Shown one piece after another: positions 1-6,169 of a stretch of 38,573 bases of DNA. The position numbers and the translations under genes were made by a program. The notes under the pieces were generated by a model. That model was not told where the DNA came from and made no database searches. It saw nothing but the letters and a program-made list of their open reading frames with translations. The stretch comes from Hymenobacter frigidus (GTDB lineage: Bacteria; Bacteroidota; Bacteroidia; Cytophagales; Hymenobacteraceae): positions 1 to 38,573 of the forward strand of contig NZ_BMGY01000040.1 of the NCBI RefSeq assembly GCF_014640435.1, written 5' to 3'. Each line of letters starts with the position of its first letter. Within the stretch, counting starts at the first letter, position 1.

Positions 1-141
1 GTAAAAAAACTTGCTCACTTCCTTGCTTTTTAACACAGTATCTCCTGCTTAAATAGACCACCTCAGATTGCCTTTTATCAAGTGCACCAGCTTGTGCGCG
101 ACTAGGTAGCACACCGCCTATAACGGTGCTTTAATAATACG

Positions 142-234
142 TCAGTTAAAAATGATGTTGTTGCTGGGCATGCCGGAGCCCCAGCGGTACTTCATTTTCG
201 AGGTTTTGTACTTGTTGTAGTACACGCCTATGCG
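142..234 (-). pseudogene. C-terminal tail of an unrecognised protein
   Basis: Reading the minus strand, an open frame runs through this stretch and ends at a TGA at 142-144. It encodes a short tail rich in Tyr, Lys and Asn, ending SGMPSNNIIFN. It is continuous in frame with the nuclease remnant just upstream (235-388), but it does not look like that family's C-terminus, so it is probably the end of a different gene joined by deletion. The ending resembles a last beta strand of an outer-membrane protein, but that is a guess. Confidence 0.3.
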
Positions 235-388
235 CTGGCGGGCCACGAAACTGAAGCCGTTGCCCAGCTCTAATAGAAACTCCTGCAAGTGCGTTAGCAG
301 GGCTTTCCAGGTCGCGCTCGCAGTAAGTGGCCTCCCGCTTCAGGCCCAGAAACGCTGGCACCATCGGGTCTTTAATGATGGTGCGGGC
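235..388 (-). pseudogene. Remnant of YhcG/DUF1016-type PDDEXK nuclease
   Basis: The minus strand encodes IIKDPMVPAFLGLKREATY, then CERDLE, and after a one-base shift near 304-308 it continues ALLTHLQEFLLELGNGFSF followed by VARQ. This is the characteristic start of the C-terminal nuclease domain of the YhcG/DUF1016 family (in the family roughly KDP..L.FLGL....Y.E.DLE.AL..HLQ.FLLELG.GF.FVARQ). Everything before and after this block is missing: the N-terminal half stops at about 388, where a plus-strand TIG gene fragment begins, and the downstream catalytic part is replaced by unrelated sequence at about 235. Family members are nucleases often found next to restriction or mobile elements. This copy is a fossil and cannot be functional. 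The call rests on recognition of the conserved block by eye. Confidence 0.7.
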
Positions 389-1496
389 CACGGCCCTGAC
401 GGTGCGCGTGCCAACCAGCGCCACAACCGGCAGCGTGGTGGTGAGCACCGCGGAAGGCGCTGGACGCAGCGGCAACGATTTTACCGTGTACCAGCCGCCT
501 GCCTTAACGGCTGTGACGCCCGCTGATGGCATCCCCGGCAGCCTAATCACCCTAACTGGGGGCACTTTGCCTCCTTGGCGGCACAGGACACCGTGTGGTT
601 TAACGCGACCCGGGCGGTGGTCGTGCAGGCCTCCGCGACCACGCTGCAGGTAACGGTGCCGGCCGGCGCCACCACCGGCAAAATTCGAATTCAAACGCTG
701 GGCGGGCAGGTGGAAAGTACGCAGGACTACACCGTGTGGTACCCGCCCACGTTCCTGGGCTTCAGTCCCGCCAAAGGCAAGGCCGGCGACGTGGTGAACA
801 TCACCGGCAACAACTTTGCCCCGGCCCCGCGCACCGCGGTAACCTTTGGCGCCGGAGTGGCCCCCGTGTTGCCAAATCCCAGCGCCACCAGCCTGCAGGG
901 CCGCGTGCCGGCGGCGGCGCAAACCGGGCCCATCCGGCTTCAGACGTCAGGGGGAAGCACGGTGTCGGCCGGTTCGTTCACCTTCCTGCCCGCTCCGCAT
1001 CATGGCGTTGGTGCCCGCGCAGGCCAGCATCGGGGAGGAGGTAAAACTAGCCGGGGTGAACTTCCTGGTTGAGGGCTTACCCGACACCATTATCTTTGGC
1101 GGTGCGCGGGCGGCCGTGCTGGCGGCCACGGCCACCACGGCCACGGTGCGGGTGCCCCAAGGCGCCCGGTCAGGGCCCCTGACCATTGGGGGAGCCGGCG
1201 GCCGTTTTACCAGTGCCGCGTCCTTTACGCTGTTGGCATTGCGGGTGGACGAGGCCATCACCGTTTACCCCAACCCGGCTCGGGGAATGGTTACGCTGGA
1301 CTGGCAGCGGGCGGATTTTGGCGTGGAGCAAGTACGCGTTTACAATGCCCTAGGCAGCCTCGTTGCCGTTCAAGAGTTACGCAACACCGCTACTCCCAGC
1401 ATGCCTTTGCACTTTGCACCAGGCCAGGTGGGCTTGTATTTACTGGTTATTGAGACTGCCCGCGGACCCGTGTTAAAACGGATTACGCTGTATTAG
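381..1496 (+). pseudogene. TIG/IPT-repeat surface protein with T9SS sorting domain, frameshifted and 5'-truncated
   Basis: Three consecutive reading frames encode one protein. The first (about 381-566) gives ATALTVRVPTSATTGSVVV and a TIG start (ALTAVTPADGIPGSLITLTG). The second (about 567-990) continues with AAQDTVWFNA and two more TIG/IPT Ig-like repeats (PTFLGFSPAKGKAGDVVNIT). The third (about 990-1496) holds a further repeat and ends in a type IX secretion C-terminal domain (ITVYPNPARGMVTLDW, then LGSLVAVQE and LYLLVIETARGPVLKRITLY). Two frame changes, near 556-575 and 985-1005, and the absence of a start and signal peptide make this a broken gene, unless the shifts are sequencing errors. 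Intact relatives are large exported proteins anchored to the cell surface by the Por/T9SS system. The 5' end is cut where the nuclease remnant on the other strand begins. The family call is secure; the natural length is unknown. Confidence 0.8.
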
Positions 1497-1620
1497 CCGG
1501 AGCCGGGAGACTTGCCATTTGGAAAAGCAGGAGTTGGGCCTTTTCAGCAGTTTATAAATCCCGTCTTATCAGAAGCGACTGGAAGCAGAGCGCCCCTAAA
1601 TCCCTTTGATTCCGTTGAGG

Positions 1621-1661
1621 CAACTTAGTACCGATAATAGTTCATTGTCGGTACTAAGTTG
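1621..1661. promoter_or_regulatory. 14-bp inverted repeat in front of the recombinase
   Basis: CAACTTAGTACCGA at 1621-1634 is repeated as a perfect reverse complement at 1648-1661, separated by 13 bases. It ends one base before a TATCTTTG promoter-like element, so a protein bound here would cover the upstream promoter element. It could be an autoregulatory operator or a recombinase binding site. Its CCGATAA core recurs in the hairpin at 5241-5265 beyond the ptuAB pair. Confidence 0.6.
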
Positions 1662-1662
1662 C

Positions 1663-1670
1663 TATCTTTG
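1663..1670 (+). promoter_or_regulatory. Candidate -7 promoter element (TATCTTTG)
   Basis: TATCTTTG fits the Bacteroidota -7 consensus TAnnTTTG and lies 47 bases before the ATG chosen for the recombinase. No well-spaced -33 TTG is present; the closest, at 1645-1647, lies within the inverted-repeat loop and is only 15 bases upstream. This suggests a weak or regulated promoter. Confidence 0.4.
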
Positions 1671-1716
1671 GAAACCGACCAAAAGTCGTGGTTTTACTCC
1701 TTATTATATAGGCTAC

Positions 1717-2697
1717 ATGGAAAACTCTTCGCAACTTCCGGTTCTGGTTCCCACCCGCAATCACGCCATGGTCGAGATGCCAGCCTCAGTGAGTCGCTAT
1801 GTGGAGGCCGGCTTGCACGGAGCCGAAAATACCAAGCGCGGGTACGCGGCCGACCTGCGCAGCTTTCAGGATTACTGCGAGCACCATGAGCTATTGCATC
1901 TGCCGGCCGATGTCACGACGGTCGCCGGGTACGTTTCGCAGATGGCCGACCGGGGAATGAAGCTGGCCACGATTCGCCGGCATGTAGCGGCCATTGCCAA
2001 ACTGCATCAATTAGCGGGCAAGCCTTCACCGACTAGCCACGAGGCGTTGCATGTGGTGCTGGATGGTATTACCCGTGTGATTGGCAAGCGTCAGCGGCAG
2101 GCAGCTGCATTTACGGTGGCGGAATTAAAGCAAGCAGTTCGAGCGATGGATTTGAATACGCCAACTGGATTGCGTGACCGTGCTTTATTACTGTTGGGCT
2201 TTGCTGGTGCTTTTCGCCGTTCTGAGTTAGTCGCGCTTAATGTCGAGGACATTGAGTTGACCCGACAGGCACTAGTAATTCACTTGAAACGTAGTAAGAC
2301 CAACCAATATGGGGAGAGCGAAGACAAAGCTGTATTCTACGCCCCTAGCGCTGACTTTTGTCCGGTGCGAGCTGCGCAGGAATGGCTGGAATGCATCGGT
2401 CGTGTCTCAGGTCCCCTCTTTACTCGCATGAGCCGTGGTAATAAGGAACGCGCCGCCCAGCCAGGGAAAACCAGATTATCAGACCAGAGTGTTAATGACC
2501 TTGTGCAACGACATCTTGGTACAGCTTATACAGCTCACTCTTTGCGTGCCTCTTTTGTGACTGTAGCTGTTGAAGCAGGGCAATCGAATAAGGCAATTAA
2601 AAATCAGACGAAGCAGAAGACTGATTTAATGATTGAGCGATACGCACGGCTGGATGACGTTAAGCGCTTTAATGCTGCACAGTATCTTGGGCTATAA
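1717..2697 (+). CDS. Tyrosine recombinase / site-specific integrase
   Basis: A 326-residue phage-integrase-family recombinase that would cut and rejoin DNA through a 3'-phosphotyrosine intermediate. The N-terminal SAM-like core-binding domain spans about residues 20-120 (TKRGYAADLRSFQDYC). The catalytic domain follows, with Arg in GAFRRSEL (about 167), Lys in KRSKTNQ (194), His-x-x-Arg in HSLR (274-277) and the nucleophile Tyr in MIERYAR (309). The usual His/Trp of the LGH box is replaced in a TKQKTD segment. An earlier in-frame ATG at 1606 exists, but it lies before the inverted repeat and promoter-like element, so the ATG at 1717 (MENSSQLP) is preferred. The upstream bases TTATTATATAGG are AT-rich with no Shine-Dalgarno, as usual in this phylum. 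Genes with this layout often sit at the edge of small mobile islands, consistent with the defence pair that follows. Confidence 0.88.
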   Translation: MENSSQLPVLVPTRNHAMVEMPASVSRYVEAGLHGAENTKRGYAADLRSFQDYCEHHELLHLPADVTTVAGYVSQMADRGMKLATIRRHVAAIAKLHQLAGKPSPTSHEALHVVLDGITRVIGKRQRQAAAFTVAELKQAVRAMDLNTPTGLRDRALLLLGFAGAFRRSELVALNVEDIELTRQALVIHLKRSKTNQYGESEDKAVFYAPSADFCPVRAAQEWLECIGRVSGPLFTRMSRGNKERAAQPGKTRLSDQSVNDLVQRHLGTAYTAHSLRASFVTVAVEAGQSNKAIKNQTKQKTDLMIERYARLDDVKRFNAAQYLGL

Positions 2698-3043
2698 AAA
2701 CCATTATTGTTAAGGTTTGATAGGTTGAGTAGTAAGAAACAGTTAACTAACTGCATACTTAATGGCCATCCCTTTGGAAGGAGTTTTATCTTTTTGACAT
2801 GCTCCGCACGCCTAAACGTGGCCTTCTCGAAAACATACAAGGCAGAATTTACAAGCGTTTCGCCTTAAATCGCAATCGCCCAAACCGGAATACACACGCT
2901 GTTGGTGATGTGGCGGTATGTGGGCTAAGCCAGCAACTCCTCGGTAAGTACTCAAAAAAGCCTCGACCTTACCATTCCAGCCAAGGCTTTGTCGTAGCTT
3001 GCTACTCATTAATATAAACGCACATCGGTAGTCTTACTGCTTC
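2698..3043. other. AT-rich gene-free spacer between recombinase and defence pair
   Basis: No convincing gene is seen. The short open frames here (about 65-78 codons on both strands) show no recognisable motif. The only structure is a hairpin at 2957-2990 (AAAGCCT paired with AGGCTTT). Read on the minus strand its 3' arm runs into six T residues, so it resembles an intrinsic terminator for leftward transcription, although no complete leftward gene precedes it. The spacer is long for this genome and could hold the defence promoter or a short RNA; neither is demonstrable. Confidence 0.4.
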
Positions 3044-3060
3044 CTGTTTCATTGAAACAG
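3044..3060. promoter_or_regulatory. 17-nt palindrome upstream of ptuA
   Basis: CTGTTTCA-T-TGAAACAG is a perfect inverted repeat with a single central base, ending 36 bases before the ptuA start at 3097. The position and symmetry suit an operator for a dimeric repressor controlling the defence pair, although no regulator gene is adjacent. It could also form a small leader hairpin. Confidence 0.45.
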
Positions 3061-3096
3061 CATATCGGCAAAATTACTCTGCAACATTCAGCTAAA

Positions 3097-4401
3097 ATGT
3101 TTAAAAGACTACGACTCTTGGATTGGCGCCAGTACGGTAACATTAATATCGAGTTCCATGATAAAATTACTGTAATTACAGGAGCTAATGGAGCTGGGAA
3201 AACAACCCTGTTAAATATATTGAACACCCATTTAGGTGGTGTACAATACCCTCTTGTCAGCGTGCCAACAATGGGAATTGCTGGACTGACTTACACGACG
3301 GGACTCTCTACATTACGCAGGTTCACAGATGATATTACACCTTATAAACCAACTCAAGTCCCTCCTTATATACATAACCCCCATCTAGCGCATAATCAGT
3401 TTGCAGGTCAAGAAAAAATAGGGCTTATAGAGTACGAAAATGGGGCAACAGCAGAAATCGCTATTCCAAAAAATCCAGGTTCTACCTATGCCTTTCATAT
3501 TCCTGCCCCTCAAGCCGTAAGAGGATTTTCTATAAATTCAATGCGCCCCTTATTCAAATACGAGCCTGTTTCCTCTATCCCTACTAACGTATCACTAAAA
3601 AACCAATATTATGAAGCCTATAGAAGTTCAAGTGTAAATAGATTTTATGGGAACTCCAACAATTCCAAAAATGAAACATACCATATTAAGGAAACACTTC
3701 TAGCATGGGCGACCTATGGACCAGGAAATTCCATTATCGCTTCTAACCCGCAAGCACTGAAGCTATTCAATGATTTTGAATTAGTGCTTAAAGAGGTGTT
3801 GCCAACAACATTGGGCTTTATTAATATCACTATTCGGCCCCCAGAAATTGTTTTGGTTACTAAAACTGGTGAATTTCCAATTGATGCAGTTTCTGGTGGA
3901 GTAGCGTCAATTATTGATTTAGCGTGGCAAATTTATATGTTTGACAGTCAAGATTTGCCATTTGTTATAACTATTGATGAGCCAGAGAATCATTTGCATC
4001 CAGAGATTCAAAAGAGCTTATTGCCCAATATGGCAAGGGCTTTTCCTAAATGTCAGTTCATTGTAGCTACGCATAGTCCCTTTATCATAACTTCTATGCC
4101 AGCATCAAATGCGTATGCATTAAAATATAATGAGAACAATAAGGTTGATTCTGTTTTATTGGACCGAGTTGATAAATCTGGCTCTGCTAATGATATTCTT
4201 AAAGAAGTATTGGGCTTGGAGGATACCATGCCCGATTGGGTCGATGAAGAGATAAAGCGAATTATAGACAAGTACAAATCGGTAGAAATTGGGGATGCTG
4301 GCATTTCTAGCTTTAAACAAGAATTAGCGAGTTCTGGACTAGGTAAATACATACCAGAATCTTTACTAAAGCTTCTTGAAGATTATAATGCACGTGCATA
4401 A
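3097..4401 (+). CDS. ptuA: AAA_21/OLD-like ATPase, Septu PtuA-type
   Basis: A 434-residue RecF/SMC-like ABC ATPase. Visible motifs are the Walker A GANGAGKTT at residues 29-37, the signature stretch AVSGGVASIIDL around 264-275, the Walker B FVITIDEP with D294-E295, and an H-loop ATHSP with H326. The region between Walker A and the signature is long and lacks heptads, as in AAA_21/AAA_15 proteins. An HNH nuclease gene begins two bases after its stop codon, which is the Septu type I arrangement. In Septu, PtuA assembles with PtuB and ATP controls nuclease activation during phage infection. The start at 3097 (MFKRLRLLDW) is preferred over an in-frame ATG at 3052, because the shorter form begins directly with the ATPase beta strand and the longer one would translate the palindrome. 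Base composition is clearly more AT-rich than the pectin locus, which suggests transfer. A related nuclease-linked ATPase outside Septu is the main alternative. Confidence 0.82.
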   Translation: MFKRLRLLDWRQYGNINIEFHDKITVITGANGAGKTTLLNILNTHLGGVQYPLVSVPTMGIAGLTYTTGLSTLRRFTDDITPYKPTQVPPYIHNPHLAHNQFAGQEKIGLIEYENGATAEIAIPKNPGSTYAFHIPAPQAVRGFSINSMRPLFKYEPVSSIPTNVSLKNQYYEAYRSSSVNRFYGNSNNSKNETYHIKETLLAWATYGPGNSIIASNPQALKLFNDFELVLKEVLPTTLGFINITIRPPEIVLVTKTGEFPIDAVSGGVASIIDLAWQIYMFDSQDLPFVITIDEPENHLHPEIQKSLLPNMARAFPKCQFIVATHSPFIITSMPASNAYALKYNENNKVDSVLLDRVDKSGSANDILKEVLGLEDTMPDWVDEEIKRIIDKYKSVEIGDAGISSFKQELASSGLGKYIPESLLKLLEDYNARA

Positions 4402-4403
4402 TT

Positions 4404-5063
4404 ATGATTTTACTTACGAAAACCGGCAAGCCAGCAATACTGAGGCTCAAATCTTTACAGTGGACAGTAGATGTCTTAGAATATCACGTCCGAAAAGAAA
4501 AAATTCCTAAGGTATTGTTTAATAAGTACAATCACAAACAAGTCAAATTGGCGTTGGTTGATGAAACCAATGGCAAATGTGCCTACTGTGAAAGCAAAGT
4601 AACGCATGTATACCCAGGCGATATAGAGCATATTATTCCTAAATCTAAATTCCCAGATTTAGCTTTTGATTGGGAGAACTTAACTTTCTCATGTAGCATT
4701 TGCAATAACCTTAAGTCCGACTATTATGACCCCACATACCCCGTTGTTAATCCTTATTTTGACATAATATCTAGGCATATAACTTCATCAGGGTCCTTGA
4801 TAATCCACATGCCCGGCAGTGAACGGGGGGAATTAACACACGTTTTATTGCAACTAAATAGAGGAGATTTGATTGAGCGAAGAGAAGAGGCTCTTCAAGT
4901 ATTCAGAAAATATTTGGACAGTTATGCTAAAGCGACAGTACCAATTTTGAAGGATATTTACAAAAAGGAAATATTAGGCATGGTGGACCCAAGCAAAGAA
5001 TTCAGTTTTGTGCTCAAGAATGCATTAGATTACTTTGTTTTGAAAGGCTTAGTATTTCATTAA
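4404..5063 (+). CDS. ptuB: HNH endonuclease, Septu PtuB-type
   Basis: A 219-residue HNH nuclease. Two zinc-knuckle pairs are visible (C59-x2-C62 in GKCAYCES and C97-x2-C100 in FSCSICNN), with the HNH core between and after them: D73 and H76 in GDIEHIIPKS, N92 in WENLTFS, and N101 to K104 in NNLKSD. The C-terminal half is alpha-helical with no motif I recognise. The ATG follows the ptuA stop by two bases, so the genes are translationally coupled and surely co-transcribed. In Septu this subunit is the effector that cleaves DNA once the ATPase partner is triggered. It has the same low GC as ptuA. Similar HNH proteins are linked to retrons with a ptuA-like ATPase, but no reverse transcriptase gene is present here, so a stand-alone Septu is the better reading. 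Confidence 0.82.
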   Translation: MILLTKTGKPAILRLKSLQWTVDVLEYHVRKEKIPKVLFNKYNHKQVKLALVDETNGKCAYCESKVTHVYPGDIEHIIPKSKFPDLAFDWENLTFSCSICNNLKSDYYDPTYPVVNPYFDIISRHITSSGSLIIHMPGSERGELTHVLLQLNRGDLIERREEALQVFRKYLDSYAKATVPILKDIYKKEILGMVDPSKEFSFVLKNALDYFVLKGLVFH

Positions 5064-5240
5064 AAATTGTCAGTAAATTATATGGAGTCTTGTGCCTGTC
5101 AAATAAGGGAGATTTTATGTTGGCGTGAAAGTCACGAACAACGTGAGCTTTGCCTATAGCAAAGGCGACTAGTCATAGTCGGCGTGCGTCCCAACATGAC
5201 GATGGCGAGCTAATGGTATTAACGTATTCTCCCTTTTAAA
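5064..5240. other. Gene-free stretch downstream of ptuB
   Basis: No open frame of significance and no recognisable RNA gene. The composition shifts from AT-rich to mixed, which fits the outer edge of the defence island. Confidence 0.4.
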
Positions 5241-5265
5241 GTCCGATAAGAGAAGGTTATCGGAC
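5241..5265. terminator. Hairpin at the right edge of the recombinase-Septu module
   Basis: GTCCGATAA (5241-5249) pairs perfectly with TTATCGGAC (5257-5265) around a 7-base loop, flanked by AAA and CTT. It could terminate ptuAB transcription weakly, as there is no long T run. Alternatively it is a recombination site, since its CCGATAA core also occurs in the inverted repeat at 1621-1661. Confidence 0.45.
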
Positions 5266-5299
5266 CTTATACCTGCCTTCGCCGCTAGCGCTTGTTATG

Positions 5300-6020
5300 T
5301 ACTACTAGCGTATCCGGCGAGCATGTTGCAATCGAAGACGGCAAAATGGAACTGTTGTAAAGTGCTATTCAACCGTTCATAGTCGCGGGCCAATCGCCGG
5401 AAGCGGCTGCACCAAGCGAATCTGCGCTCGAACACCCAGCGGCGGGGCAGCAAGCCGAAGCCGGTTTGGGCTTGTTTATCACTTGCAAATCAAAGCCGTG
5501 CACGGCGGCCTCGTATTCGGTTCACTCGCCCATGTAGCCTTAATCGCCAAAGCCGATTTCGACGGTTTGGCTCGTGGTCTTCTTCACCCGCCGGCACAGT
5601 ACGCCTACTTGCGCCCGCTCCTGTTCGTTGACCGGGATGATGGCCACGCCCAGTAGGTGGCCTCAAGTGTTACTGGCGATGTGGGTCTTACCACTCTTGC
5701 GCTTTTTGCCCCGTTACAGTCGGCCCAGTGCCCGCTCTCGGTCATGTTATGCAAGGAGTTTCCGTTGAAAACAACCGCCTTGGTCGTGGCCACCCAGCCC
5801 GGCAAAAGGCGCTGCAATTCATTTAAATCATGCACGAGGGCCCCCAACACGCGGGCGTCGCGCCAGCGAAGCCATTGCGCTGACAGGGGTGGCAGGTCGT
5901 GGGGCAGGTAGCGCTTGGCAGCCCGTGTGGCCCAGGTAGCGCAAGGTGTTGAACAAGGCCTGCAGCGGGTGTTTCCGCTGGAGCATTTCTTCACACATCT
6001 CGCACAGGTAGGGGCTACGA
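5300..6020 (-). pseudogene. Decayed IS5-type transposase
   Basis: The minus strand carries pieces of an IS5-family DDE transposase spread over several frames. The N-terminal part (about 5,800-6,020) reads MCEEMLQRKHPLQALFNTLR, then RYLPHDLPPLSAQWLRWRD. A middle piece reads GKTHIAS and HLLGVAIIPVNEQERAQ. The C-terminal part (about 5,320-5,480) gives GFGLLPRRWVFERRFAWCSR and FRRLARDYERLNSTLQQFHF, which is the conserved block around the catalytic Glu. Numerous frameshifts and in-frame stops rule out activity. Clear terminal inverted repeats could not be identified, so the element's ends are approximate. It separates the defence island from the pectin locus and is evidence of repeated insertions at this site. 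Confidence 0.75.
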
Positions 6021-6169
6021 ACGCCTATTCATCGTCGCTAACGTCATTGGGACAACTCCGTGTCGCGGCCATACCCCAAATTAATCCCAAGAGCAGAACA
6101 GACTCTAACCCGTTGGTGTGAGCAGGTCAAACGGGCATACCCGCTTTGGAACCGCTATCCATCGCTTAA
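6021..6169. other. Short spacer between IS5 remnant and esterase
   Basis: No gene or clear repeat recognised. It may include the original end of the IS element. Confidence 0.3.

Noticed and set aside
2799..3017. Short open frames on both strands between the recombinase and ptuA
   Set aside because: No conserved motif, no promoter or start context; treated as intergenic.
2698..3096. Retron msr-msd RNA upstream of the ptuAB-like pair
   Set aside because: No reverse transcriptase gene is present and no a1/a2 inverted pairing around a structured RNA could be seen.
5605..5994. 129-codon minus-strand frame considered as an intact small gene
   Set aside because: It is one frame of a degenerate IS5-type transposase whose neighbouring pieces continue in other frames.
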